From Sparassis latifolia (taxonomy: Eukaryota; Basidiomycota; Agaricomycetes; Polyporales; Sparassidaceae): a DNA stretch of 64,000 nucleotides. Shown here in pieces: positions 22,952-35,273 of this stretch (its first letter is position 1; each line of letters begins with the position of its first letter). The notes beneath the pieces are model-generated. The model saw only the letters and a program-made list of their open reading frames with translations, ran no database searches and was not told the origin of the DNA. Where the stretch lies: assembly GCA_018466975.1 (NCBI GenBank), contig CM031552.1:682001-746000 (forward strand), written 5' to 3'. Position numbers and translations under genes: made by a program.

Positions 22952-25312
22952 CAGAGCTGGTGAGCATGACTTAACTGTCAGGGAAGCACAGAGCTCTGAC
23001 CGCCATCGTTATGTCGAGATGTTTGGCGAATGCGCAGAACGCACACCGTGACCGCACCTAACTTGAGAGGTCGCGCGGAAGAGCAGGACCCCGACAATTG
23101 CTGCAATTTGTCCGATCCAAAATTCCTGAATTTTGGCCCTTATGTCCGCTGTCGGCGCACGCATCTTGGCCGCCAACCCACACATTTTGGGTTCAAATAC
23201 CCGCACAAAGGATCGGGTGAGCCAAATTCAGTCCATTTGTACCGTAATCCGCATCCGGATCATAGTGCAGCATATGCCGGGGTCCTGGAAGATCCCGGTG
23301 GCAACAGAAAAACACCCTTGCCAATATTTTGGGCAACTCTAACTCGTTGATGAGCGCTGTTCAGTACCACAGGAAGCATTACCACTTTTATCCATTGGAA
23401 ATAACCTGGCAAAAAGCATGGAAATCAATAATATATTTTCAGAGGAAAAACCTGGAGAAAAAAGTGAGAAAAGAACAAAACATTCTCACGGTTTTTCCCT
23501 TGGAAATAAGTTGCCTACCATATCAGGCAACTGGACATGCCAGGACATGCCAAAACCCGGACAAAATTACCATATTTGGCGACAAACTTATTTCCAGTGG
23601 GAAAACTGCGGAAATGCTTTGTTCTTTTACACATTTTTTCCTCATGTTTTTCCCGCAGTATAACTTTATTGATTTCCACACTTTTTCCAAGTTATTTCCT
23701 TGGGAAAAAAGGGGTTATGCGTCCTGTGTACCGTTACTGAGTGATATTCTGCAGACATCTATTGCGTACTGATAGCTTATGTAAGTATCACGGCCGACGT
23801 TTACGAGTCTACTATGCCCTACCGTCCCATCGGCAACCCCCCCAAGTCGGCAGTAACGCGTTATGTCACCCATCAGTCACCCATTTCGCACGTCAGCGTG
23901 ATAACATCGTGACACAGGTAGTCTGCTTTCTGACGCGGAGGTCGGACAATTTAGACGGAGCCTGAAATTTACTAAGGATTCGATACACCGGCAGTTCAAA
24001 TCAATAAGCCTGCGGTTACAACCCGTTCCATTGCCGACGGGCGCTTACGACCTCTGCCAGTGGGCCCGCTCAGCGCTCAGCGGCCGCTCACCCTTGGAAC
24101 TTCATTAATGCACCTGCTGGCTCGTCGACTCATGCATTCATCTTTGTACTGCGGGAAACAGACATTGCGGCAGCATAATCTGACCATGTTCTGAAGTTTG
24201 GTGAGTATAACTTGAATGCTGCTGCCGAGGAGTGGGAGGTCAGCAGATGATATTCATCAGCTTCGACACCGCAGTTCTTCTCGTTTGACTGCCATAACAT
24301 TAATTACAATGCAACCTACACAAGATTATAAGGTTCATCCACCTTGGCATACATGCCCTGTCAATCATATGGCTTTACCCTTGCAGTAGTGCATGAGGAT
24401 GAATGTACCCCACTGATTGATTCTTATTTCTATGTACAGTATCACAGTATTCCCAATAAATATAGCTGGTCAAAATTTTTCTGAGGCAAACCAGAATGTA
24501 TGGCACACACATACCACAACTAAGCATGTTTTCCATTCCGTGAGACGCAGTGCGACGCGTCTGTAGGAGGGACGCGTTTTTTCGTTTGTCATTGCACGTG
24601 ATATGCCGATCGGCAGTGACCGACCTCTTAGAAAGACCCCCATTAAGGAAAGCAGATGTCAGATACGGATATCCTGAGGTACGAAGGTTGAAGCAGAGTA
24701 GCTACACTGCCTTTGGGAGACTAGACACAGGGTGATAAAACTTGATTTTTCGCCGAAAACAGAACTCGGTCAATACTAGACCGTCCGCCATCGTTCAAGT
24801 TCACAATTGTTTGAGATATACCAGTACAAACATATATGAAGAAGGTAAGCAAGGGGACCGGAAACGGGGGAGGTATGCTGGGGTGCCGACTTGTAGGGGG
24901 GTGCCAATGGGACGGTAGGGCATAGTATGACTTGTTCGCGCTGAGCCGCTGTCCCGGGAGCGTTGGAACCCTTGAGTATGGGTGGATAAGTGTGGTGCGG
25001 TGGACTAATCCAACTTGTCATTTCCACGAACAGATTTGAAGTAATCAATGCAGGAGATTGTCCACGTTGACTGGTAGGCTCGCAGGTCATGTTGAAGACA
25101 GAGGATGGCCACGTCCTACATGTAGGTACTGCTCGTCATACACCCGGGAATACGACCTGACCATACATAATAAGATACACGATAGCTGCATCGTACATAC
25201 TGTACGTTAGACAAATTGCGTCCTAAGGGAAATAGCACGCACTTTATGGTAATATCCGATACGAAACTGGTCGATACAACGGAGCTACAATTTTCATGGA
25301 CATAAGAAAGAG
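22952..25312. other. Long intergenic region between bL12m and Shg1
   Basis: No supported gene in about 2.3 kb apart from a CACTA-like MITE at 23368-23728 (separate entry). Open frames stay below 110 codons, overlap each other, and none is recognisable. Confidence 0.45.
23368..23728. mobile_element. Hairpin MITE, CACTA-like, with 3-bp duplication
   Basis: The termini CACAGGAAGCATTACC and their imperfect mirror GGTTATGCGTCCTGTG bound a 361-bp element. Its two arms (about 23390-23510 and 23580-23710) are imperfect inverted repeats rich in GGAAATAA and GGGAAAAA words. TAC flanks both sides (23365-23367 and 23729-23731). The end sequence and base composition match the element at 51716-52206. Confidence 0.7.
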
Positions 25313-26104
25313 TCATGGAGGAAGGGCTGCATTCGCGTCCATTTCTTCCTGCTCATGAGCAGGTGGTGCATGTTCAGCAGTACCTCCAACTGCACGAACG
25401 GCATCCATGCCCTCACGCCGGCTCTCTCCCTCAACGGCCGGTATAGGTGGTGACTGGTTCGAAGTTTGGCACCCCACCTTCCGAAAAACGTCGGGTGCAT
25501 TGGCATCTGTGATGTTTGCAACCTCCTCGTCAATCTCACAGGACGGGGGACCCTGCCAGGGTAAAACGACTCAACGAGTACTGACCTGTCTGCGGGGCGA
25601 TCTCGGAAGTGACTTTCCTATCTTCAGATAGAATCTTCTTCACAGAGTCACGTATTCCGGTTGCAAATACAGGGTCGGAGAGCATGGCCACGTCTGCCAC
25701 TGCACGTTCCACTATGGGGTACCTACACCACTGAGTAATTTCCGGCTATGATGACACATGGAACATACCTGTCCAACTCTTGCATGAGCTCCCTGGATGC
25801 TGCCGCATCAGGCATGTACTGAAGCTTCTGGTCTGATGCTAGCTTCTGCCTGGTGATATCCTCTACTCGTGCCATGAAAGACGCGATCCCTTCCTAGAAG
25901 GTCTAGCGTTGAAAACTACCAACGAGTGAGGCACGCTAGATGTAAGACCCACGCCATTACGAAACTGAGACAACAACTCTCGTCGGAGCCGGTCGAATTC
26001 ACCAGACTTCTTGAATCTGGTGGAGCTGGGGTCAGAAATAATCGACTTGGACAGGCTTGAACAACGCACTCGTCAACAAGTTGTGTGGGATTAATGATAG
26101 CCAT
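25313..26104 (-). CDS. SHG1: Shg1/BOD1-domain protein, COMPASS (Set1C) component
   Basis: Shg1-type subunit of the Set1 H3K4 methyltransferase complex. Exon 1 encodes MAIINPTQLVDE; splicing out a short intron (about 26019-26069) joins it to FKKSGEFDRLRRELLSQFRNG. Then come LLEGIASFMARVEDITRQKL, DQKLQYMPDAAASRELMQEL and, after a further intron, YPIVERAVADVAMLSDPVFA and IRDSVKKILSEDRK. This follows the order of the family closely. The C-terminal exon after about 25590 is acidic (EEVANITDANAPDV...); its splice sites are not clear, so the 3' end is a guess. Divergent from HEM12 with 357 bp between starts. Confidence 0.82.
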
Positions 26105-26461
26105 TCCGAAATAGATACAGTCGACAATTCATGTACAGTGAAGGATACAAAGTTGAGAGGAAAGGACTAGCTAACTGAAAGTTGCTCAAAAGTAGAGCCG
26201 CCACCATTACACAAGCCATGTGAGCGCCAATCTAATCTAGGAGATGTTCCATGTGAATTTCTCCAAGATCATCGCCCAACACCATGAGGCTGCTTCGAAT
26301 TCTGCTTCCTAGGCCTCCCTCTCACCGGACTTGACGTTCAAGTTGTATCGACTCGTCGATTGGCTTGCTAAACGTTGAAGTATACCTGTAATCTGAACTG
26401 AGGTCGGTTTCGCGACTCATTTTCGCCGAATATTGCTTGAATCGTATTTGGTAGAAACACC

Positions 26462-27715
26462 ATGGCCGCCGATCTAACGTTTCCTCCGATGAAGAACGAC
26501 CTCCTGCTGCGAGCTGCAAGAGGTACGCTCTGTGCGACAACAATGTCTCTGGCATGAAACAACTTCTTCGTTTATAGGCGAAGAAACAGAGCGCGCCCCG
26601 GTATGGGTCATGAGACAGGCGGGGAGATACCTTCCTGGTACGAATTCCCGTCGGAATATCATCCATATTGCTGAAAATTTCCTCACAGAGTTCCATAAGG
26701 TCCGCGCGCATCACAGTTTCTTCGAGATATGCCGAACACCCGAGTTGGCTATGGAGCTCACTCTCCAACCGATCCGCCGCTACTCAGGCCTAATAGATGC
26801 TGCCATTATCTTTAGCGATATTCTCGTCGTCCCGCAAGCATTAGGCATGGAGGTGGAGATGAACCCCGGTCCACACTTTCCCGATCCGCTGAACACACCT
26901 GAGGACCTTTCCAAGCTCCGCGCTGACGTCGACGTGAATAAAGAGCTCGGATATGTCTTCGACGCGATCACTATAACGAGGAAGGCCCTCGACGGAGAGG
27001 TACCCTTGATCGGCTTCTGTGGTGCGCCCTGGACGCTGTTCTCGTACATGGTGGAAGGAGGCAGCAGCAAGACGTTCACGAAGTGCAAGTCGTGGCTCTT
27101 CAGGTACCCAGAGGAATCTAAGGCGCTTCTTCTGCGCATAGCGGATGTCTGCGTAGACTTCCTAGTGGGACAGGTCAAGGCCGGAGCACAGGCGAGCAAC
27201 GTGCATTTTTATCTCAGCTCTCATCTCACATTTATTCCTAGCTGCTCCAAATATTTGACTCCTGGGCTGGCGAGCTCGCGCCGCACCACTTCCAAGAGTT
27301 TTCTCTCCCCTCCCTTCAGCGCATATCGTTAGGCGTTCGCCGGAAGCTTTCAGCAGAGAAGATTCCCCTCGTACCCATGACGGTATTTCCGAAAGGCGCA
27401 AACTCGGAGCTTGCCTCGCTCGCACACGAAGGAGGCTACGACGTCATCGGCCTCGACTGGTGCATCGAGCCTTCGGAGGCGCGGCGGCTCGTGGGAGACA
27501 AGGTCGCTGTGCAGGGCAATCTTGACCCGAACGTGCTGTATGGTGGCCGAGAGTCTATCGAAAGAGAGGTCAAGCGAATGTGTGCGAGTTTTAAGGGTGG
27601 GAAAGGCACAAAGGCCTGGATAGCCAACCTGGGACACGGTATCACACCTGGCGTAGATCCTGATGACCTGAAGTGGTTCTTCGAGTGCGTACACAAGTAC
27701 TCGTCCAATGCTTAA
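26462..27715 (+). CDS. HEM12: Uroporphyrinogen decarboxylase
   Basis: Fifth enzyme of heme synthesis; decarboxylates uroporphyrinogen III to coproporphyrinogen III in the cytosol. Starts [20 protein letters not shown]. After an intron (26523-26577) comes [14 protein letters not shown], the N-terminal signature whose Arg residues bind substrate. [17 protein letters not shown] contains the catalytic Asp region, and [20 protein letters not shown] is the second signature. Then [53 protein letters not shown] and [20 protein letters not shown] complete the barrel. The length is about 360 residues, normal. The third intron (about 27190-27241) appears to use a GC donor. Confidence 0.96.
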
Positions 27716-28034
27716 GAGATCTCGCTCTTGCCATGAGGGAACGTATGAATAGCGAAGGGCATAACGTAGTCATAAGTTGCATGTATCACTATGTACGCGA
27801 TCGCAAAGAGAGATGCATTCGAGCGGGCAAGCTTCCAGAAACTGATGCCAGAGTCCCGTCAGAGGAAAAGGTTGCAAGGAGAGGGTGCACGATAAACCGA
27901 TGATAGCAGTGATCGGATGCGCCAAAACAAGACAGCAGTAGATAGTTACGATGCAGCGAGATTAAAGGAAGGATCACAGTCAAGAAGATCGAATATAAAC
28001 AAGTGGAAAATCAGGACCAGCCTTTCGCATCGTG
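27716..28034. other. Short 3' intergenic region between HEM12 and CDC14
   Basis: The two genes converge here. Nothing else seen. Confidence 0.5.
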
Positions 28035-30378
28035 TCATGCGACAACGTCCGCAGCACTGAAACTACTCCGTCTGCGCCGTACATTCCTCAAATTCGGCCG
28101 CTCCGACTTCGAACCCGGCACAACCACTGCGGCAGCATTCGTGGTCATCCAAGCACCCGGTGCTGCAGACTTGACTGCAGCACCAACGGCAACAGGGGTT
28201 TCCTGCACCGACGCCGTAGAATTATGATGGCCTCTTCTGGGTATAAGCGTCGGAAGCCGAGATGGGGTGGGCGATGGTGGATTTCTCAAGCGGCGGGATG
28301 TCGTTGCATTCGCGGTGGTGGACGATGCTTCGGAAGGAACCATCCCCCTCGCACTCACGCCATTGCCGAGTCTTGGGACCTTGTTTGGCGACTGCCCAGT
28401 CGTCTTGTTCGGTTTCACCGTCCCAAGTGCGGTGCCAGCCCGCCGCACCGCTGCACCGGCAGTCGAGCGTGTAACCCTAGTTGGGCGCTGCTCGGACACA
28501 GCAAGGCGAGAAGTCTGGCTGCGGCTTGCCGAGGCCTTCGTCTTCGCACGTCGAGCAGGTGCGGTACCAAGCGTGGGCAGAACATCGTCCGTATCCTCAA
28601 CTTCGGAATCCGAAGCAACACGCTTGGCCGCAGGCGTCTTGCGTGGCTGACCTGGAGGGGAGATCGCTCGCGCATGTGCGGTAGCAGCAGCGATGTGGCG
28701 GCTCGGGGTCACGGGAGGAACTGGTAATGGTGTGGAAGGAGTGACGATAACAGTTGCTGTAGCATTCGTTACGTCTCCACCGGTATCCATTGCGTCCTCC
28801 GCTTCCATTGGTGGAGTGGCCGGAGCGATAATTGCAGTGGCTGCGAGGACTGCCATGGACTGCTGTTTCTTCATCTCGTCCACAGCAGCCCATTTACACC
28901 ACTCCAGTTGCTTGAGGTACATGTATTGTTGTTGAGGACCAACCACGCTCCCCGGACGGACTATCCGCATGAAAGCGATGGCTTCGTTTGCCGTGAAGCC
29001 GTATTTCCATACCAGATACGCACCGACCAATGTCCCTGTGCGACCAAGGCCGGCTTTACACTGAGATTAAGCACAGAATATGATTGAGAGAAAGTTACGG
29101 GTGGGAATACTCTCAAAGCTTGAGGTACTTACATGTATGGCCACGGCATCTCCTGCTTCGACGATTTCGTCCACCAAGTCGATGAACTTCCTCACAATCT
29201 CGTCCGTGGGGTTAGTTCCGTCATCGAAGTACAGCTCCGTGTGATTGATCCCACGATCTAGAAACACCTGCCGATCGTAGAGTGCGTGGTTCAGACGAAT
29301 GACGAGCCTAACGTTGCGCCTCTCGAAGTAGTCCAGACAATTAAGGAATGGGGCTGGCAGTTTGCGCTGTAAAGCGTGACTATTCGGGCCTGTAGAAGAT
29401 GGACACCCAGGACCAACTTGTGTCTCTTTCTTCTCCTTCTCTTTCTTGATCCATAGTGGATCTACCGGCGACGCGAATGCGATGAAGTTTGGTGTGAGCC
29501 AATTCCAGTCGCCATTCTCCACCTTCTCGTAATATTCGTAATCTTCGACATCAAATTCGTTCATGTCACATAGGCCATTCTGCATCGCTTTGTACAGGCC
29601 CCAGAGGCAGTCCTGTATACTGAGATTGAAATCTGATCGTCCGCGGCCAGCATCTCGGAAGGGCATGAACTCCATCTCTGCGATGGGGTGGAACGCTTCC
29701 CATGGAGGTCGCTGTTGGACAATCATCTGAGAGTACCCATGATCTAAATGCGTGAGTGAGATCAAAATCACGTAGCATACGTACCACGTAAAGTGCCATA
29801 AGAAGTGCTGCATTGGCCTTCTTTTGTGGGTCGTTGGATGCGTATAGTACAAGGCGATAAGACGAGAGGGCTTGATCCTAGACATCAAGAGGCATCAATA
29901 TCATACAAATAAAGTAATGACGATGACGCACCTGAAGCAACTCATGAATCAATATACAGGCCTTATACACCATGGCAAGATTCAGAGGTCCCCAGTCTTG
30001 AAAGAAAGACAAGTAGAGAAGCCGGTCGTCAATTGTGAAGTAGTAGTACTTCGCATCGTCATCTGGTGTTGGCACAGATGATCCCCTCGCCGCACCGCGT
30101 ACTAAAGGAACGTGTTCCGGGTCGTCAGCCAAGCGATTGAGGATGTCCGATCGTGGAGAAGGATGGGGAAACGACGTAAAATATAATCTGAAATATGGTT
30201 GGATTTCAACGCGGGCGTCTAAGTTATGCTGGGGCGAAACACAAAGCGAAGAAACGCACCTGCCACCAAAATGACAGAGCGGCTCGCACGAAGGAGCCAT
30301 CTGGAGGTAGCAACAGAGGGATAGTAAGAGAGGGGAGGCTGAATCCAAATGGGCGAATTGCAGGTTTATGGCGGCCAC
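28035..30378 (-). CDS. CDC14: Cdc14-family dual-specificity phosphatase
   Basis: Proline-directed phosphatase that reverses Cdk phosphorylation at mitotic exit and septation. The N-terminal DSPn domain reads [78 protein letters not shown]. The catalytic domain includes [20 protein letters not shown] and the loop [11 protein letters not shown], which is split by an intron at 29030-29067 between His and Cys. [20 protein letters not shown] follows. The C-terminal third (28035-28850) is a long low-complexity Ala/Thr/Pro/Arg tail, typical for the family. The start could be the Met at 30378 or the one about 26 codons on (MAPSCEPL). Confidence 0.94.
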
Positions 30379-30643
30379 TGGCGCGTAGTCACGAGACCAA
30401 CACGCGGCTACCGTCCCTCCTGCACGCGCCTTCGCGTGATCGTTTCACTTACCAAGCTCGGCCATCCTTCTCTAGTCATCCCTCGAGTCGCTCAGAGCAT
30501 CGCGATTTGATTTGCTCCCTGTGTATTGTTACATGCAGACGAGGCAATACTACACTATTATACTGTACAAGGAACACCTGAATAAATGACCATGTATCAA
30601 ATACGTGTCAAAGCAGATAGAAAGAGAAAAGAGTCCTGCAGCA

Positions 30644-33050
30644 TTACCCAACGCTACCTGCTGGTCGTGCATTTCCACTCCACACTACAGACGAAGCGCC
30701 GGGATCCTCAGATTCCAACGTCTGAAGCGACTGGTTAGCAAATGGCCGCCAAAACGAAGAGTGACATACCTCGAGCAGCATACCCAGCACGTTGTCCACC
30801 TCTCCAGGAGGAACCCCACCACATCCTGCTCCAATTAAACGACGATAATCAGCCATTCTGCCGCTCGTACCCGCTTCTGCCTGGAATTTGACGATTCCGT
30901 CAAACATGTCTTTCCTCCTCTTCTTATGCGTAGCAAGCTCCCCTCTGAGGGTCTCGCACTCCGCATGTATCATTTCTGGGTTCGAAGGTATGCCCGCATG
31001 CAAGGCGAGCAGATCCGAGATGTCTTCTGCTGAGGAAGGGGCGAATAGTTTCCCGTTCGCCGCGTCGCGGATGGCCTTTTCCCGTTCTTCCTCATCCTTT
31101 ATCCACTTCTCCCATCCAAGACGATACCGCTTTCCCATCTTCACCTGGAGCTCCTCTTCCAATGTCTGCAGCCTTTGTTTCGCCTGTGGAAGGCTCTTAG
31201 CTTGCGCCTTCAACTGAGTGACTGCACGCTGGCTCTCGAGGATCTCCGCCTGGATATTCGTCAGAAGGGCGTTCGCCTGGTTCATGTCCCGCTCCTTGTC
31301 CTTTAGCTCTTGGTCAAAGGAGCCTGCTAGGCTGTCAAGCATCATCGCGACATCGTTGATGCAGCGCGTGGCAGCCTTCTGCCCCGTCGCCGAATAGTGT
31401 AATGGTGGTCGGTCGCCGTTAGCAGGGGCAAACGAGTAGTATGAAGGGGCATCGGGCGGTGGATATGCGGTCTGGGCATTCCGGAATGACATCGATAGCG
31501 AGCGAGAAGGTATTACGGGTGAGGACCGGTAGCGTTCATCTTCCAGGATGTAGTCTTCTGCTGACTTGCCGTCGCGATTCGCGATTTTGGGATCCGCTCC
31601 GTGATCAAGGAGAAGTTTGACCAGCCTTTTGCTCCTACACTTGGCGGCCATCGTCAGAGCGGTCTCCCCATCTTCGTCTTGGAAATTGATGATATCCTTG
31701 AGCTCATCAGGGTATTCCGCCAAACGAGTGAGGATGGTCTCCATGTAATATCGTGCGGCGTGCGTTTTCACCTTTATCATGGCGAGATCCACGATGTGAT
31801 GGAATACGGTGCGGTTGGTGTTGTCGATGTTGAGAGTGGAGAGATGCAGTAGTTCGTAGAGTTCGGGAAACTTCCGTACGTCGTAGTTATTCGCGAACAT
31901 CACGCTCCGCATGAGTGCTGTTTGGCCTGCCTTATTAACCTTATAAACCTCCGCGCCAGCCGTGAGTAATAGCTTCACGACGCGAATGCGCCCCATAGCA
32001 CTTGCCCAATGTAATGCTGTGTGGCCATCTTCGTCGATTGCGGTGTTGGGGTCGAAATCGGGAGGGGGATTGAGCAGTATGTTCGGAATTTGGTTTGTGT
32101 CAGATATGAAATATTCAAGGATCTGTTCACCATAGCTGATGCCTTCGTGGAGGCCATTTTCTGCAGCAGTCTCGTGGTCAGATTCTTCTTGCTCGATAGC
32201 CGATGGTCGTTGTTTGCGTTTCCGGCTAGGCTGGGGAGGTGAGCGATACTGTTCGTTAATACCGTTCGACCCGATTACCGACGGCTCCGGGGTACTGCGA
32301 ATCGGCGAAGGCGTGCGCGAACTGGAGGAAGCTTCAGAAGGGAGGGGTCATCGAACCATCTTCCGAGCCTCGCACCGATAGCGTGTCAATATCTGAGCCG
32401 TCGCCTGCATCTGTCTGATGTCGGCGGGACGAGCGCGTGTTCATCGTAGCACTTGCAGCAGATACCTCTGTCACCGCTCGACGCGAACCCGGTTTGCCAC
32501 TCTGGACGGCTACCAGGTGCTTAGGCGCCAGAGGAGGACTCTTCGCCTCGGGTTGGAAATCGATGATGGGTCGGAGAAGCTGCTCACATCCATACAGCCT
32601 GGAAAGCGCGAGTCCTCGCTCAAGAGGGATCCAGGTACCTGTTTCGCGCGCGTGTCAAGCTCCAACGCAATGTAGAGCTCTGGGAACGTCAAAGGAGACT
32701 TACCTTGGTACTTTCCATACCCGCCCTGCACCTTCTCGTGTTCCCCTTTCTGCACCTCGCGTTCGAGGATGCGCGTGCGTTGAGGTTTGTCGAATCCCGC
32801 AACCTTGAGAATCTGCGTCGCATTTAACCACGAATCCGAACGGCGTCGCATCACTGCCACCCCCTTGCACATCCTGCGGGCAGATATAAGAAGAAAGCGC
32901 GTCAAGTCGCGTCAATTTGACCCACATCTCGTAGACTGGGATACCACTATAAGTGGCCTACAGATAACGAGTCCGGAGGATCAGCTGGGCTTCACTGGCG
33001 CCTGAGGCAGGTAAAACGGAAGTCACCTTGAAGATTTGGTGGTCCGGCAT
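30644..33050 (-). CDS. MBF-type transcription factor: APSES (KilA-N) domain plus ankyrin repeats (one-base frameshift)
   Basis: Mbp1/Res-like DNA-binding subunit that controls G1/S genes. Exon 1 is short: MPDHQIFK (start 33050); an intron leads to [11 protein letters not shown] and the next to [40 protein letters not shown] and [20 protein letters not shown], the APSES domain. A Ser/Pro-rich linker follows. Ankyrin repeats begin with [20 protein letters not shown] and continue through [21 protein letters not shown] coiled coil and Mbp1-like C-terminus complete it. At about 32336-32342 an extra base breaks the frame between EDGSMTPP and [12 protein letters not shown], and no intron fits. The last exon is short ([11 protein letters not shown]...). 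Confidence 0.93.
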
Positions 33051-33476
33051 ACGGCCTGCAGTACTGTGTCGTGGATGACACTATTGTCGTGAAGAAAGCT
33101 CGTAGGACAGTTCGTGTGGTCGAAGTGCGTCGATAGCAAGTGGCGGACGTGCGCTGTCGCGTTGAGAAGACTCGGAATGGACGCGTACGGCAACAATGAC
33201 AAACGCGCGTGACAGGGAGCTCCAACTCGCGACTTGACCGTGCAAGATTGCTATTTCGCTGAGGTTGATTGCGGGCAGCGAAGGTGTGTTGGCTGCGTGT
33301 ATCCCTTCTCGCGCTTTGGACGACGGACGGATCGGCAAAAACGATGGGAGACGGCTGCAGAGCCGAAGGCGACTCGCACACCTTGCGAATGCCAAATATG
33401 GCGAATTACATAAGCAAAAATTCGCATACTCGCGACACCGCGTCCACCGCATATTCACGCTGCAGCATTCGCCGCC
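33051..33476. promoter_or_regulatory. Divergent promoter, MBF-type factor and uL24m
   Basis: 426 bp between two divergent start codons. No gene in it. Several ACGCG-containing words (for example near 33180, 33205 and 33438) resemble the MluI cell-cycle box bound by MBF, which would allow autoregulation; this is speculative because the words are short. Confidence 0.4.
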
Positions 33477-34768
33477 ATGCCTGTGACCAATGCACAGTTT
33501 CGTGCTGCCATCACATCCGTGGGATGGACGCGGAACTTTCTGCACTTGGATCCTATACCACGTCACTGGACGATCCGTCAGAGCCGATCTGAGCCCAAGA
33601 ATACCGCGGTCAAAGTGAAGGACAGAATCAAGTGGTGGAATATTGTCCCTGGTGATCAGGTTAGGTTGCGCGGAGACCCAGAGGGCACCATTCATGAGGT
33701 GGACAAGGTAAATAAGTTCAATAATCGGGTTTACCTAAAGAGAGAGGTGCAGCGCGAGGTATGTGCTAACACTCATGTCTGCGAAGCGCTACATATCCTG
33801 TCTGTCATTATACTAGTCGAACCCAAGCCCGCTCAAGGGGGGCTTTAATACCTCTAAGTCTGTCCCTTATTCAAGGTGCCAGTTACTTCTTGGAAGATAC
33901 GAGTTTCCTCCGACCGAGGATTCTTTCCAGCCGCGACTTCTGCCGTATGTGTTGTAACTTGGAAGATACCACGTCGTTAATCCCCCCCGCAGTGTGTTCG
34001 CAGCGCGGTTGGGTACCTCAAAGCCGTTTTGGGCTCAAAATGTCGGCCGATGGCAGTGGAATCGCTATGCCGTGGCTACTATCCCAAGATTACCTGATTT
34101 GATTCCGGGTGAGAAGGAGCGGACGCTGATTCCATGGCCAAAAGCTGAAAAACCGAGAATTCCTGACCGTGCGCCCGATTGCACCACATGCGCGTTTCGC
34201 TTGCACTAATTCATATGCTGCGATAGCTACTCCGTACGACACGACGCAGGATGCTGTTACTGAGGTTACTTACATGCCTCCAAAACTACCGGCATATGGG
34301 GGTGTCAAGATCGTCATCCCATCCCGTCCATCTGAACACGCATACATCCGGTTGCTGATGAAGCCCGAGAAGTATGCCTACGATCCCTCTCAGCCAGTGG
34401 AGGTCCATCTAGTCAAGGAGCTGTCAAACCCCCACTCGCGTGCAAAGAAACAGGCCCGATGGAAAGCGCTCCAGGAACACAAACGCGCTTTGTTGAAGGA
34501 GTACACCAAGGCAGAATTGAAGGACCTCAAAGGCCGCACGAGACGAGAGGCACGTGCCGAGGGGACCTGGAAATGGCGGGTGAAGCTGGCTGAAGAGCAT
34601 AAGGCGGAGTTACTGCGCAGGTCAAAGAATCGTGGAGCGGAGGCGAGGTTACTGCGCAAGAGAGTGAGGAAGGCTCGCAAGGAGCTCAAACAGCGGGAGA
34701 GACTACGGAATCTCGTACTGGAGGAGGCGCCTAACCAAGTCGTACCTCCCACAGAGATCCCTGCGTAG
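33477..34768 (+). CDS. Mitochondrial ribosomal protein uL24m (KOW domain)
   Basis: Large-subunit mitoribosomal protein, equivalent to yeast MRPL40. Begins MPVTNAQFRAAITSVGWTRN. The KOW segment is IKWWNIVPGDQVRLRGDPEG then IHEVDKVNKFNNRVYLKRE. After introns come SKSVPYSRCQLLLGRYEF, ATRLGTSKPFWAQNVGRWQW and LPDLIPGEKERTLIPWPK. The last exon (about 34230-34768) holds PPKLPAYGGVKIVIPSRPSE and a long Lys/Arg/Glu helix, which is an extension seen in fungal mitoribosomal proteins. Four exons or more; the intron next to 34170-34230 is inferred. Confidence 0.85.
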
Positions 34769-35273
34769 TTCCAGGTCGACTTCCATTGCTTAGGTCTTCA
34801 TACTTCTCCGGTCTACTTATTTGCTGCCCTACCTTGCGCGACCACGCGGCATCGTCACATTCTCTAAACTTCTCCCAAATAACGTGGTCATTCCGGCCGC
34901 CGTGGGTGTCACGTGCATCTTCCAGAGGAGTCGCACGCTGAGACGAACGCGAGTTGTGCCATTGAATTTATGCAGTTCATAACTCGTGTAACAAGGATGA
35001 AAGTGATGCTTGAATATTTTGAGCAGAGATAAACCAGAGGGGGAGTCCAACATACTCACCTTCCATGTATGGGAATCTCGCTTGTCAAGTCGGAAGGAGA
35101 TATATCGGGCGGATCACCCGGCCGGCCGCTGGAATTTGACCCACAGTCAGCCCGCTGCTTACTCAAAGAAGGGGAACAACCATGCCGTCCACTTCCTGGC
35201 AATGCCATCATAGAAATAGAACTCTCTTGCGTCTTTCTCAGGGACTGTCATATCATTCCCTTCCTGCGTGATA

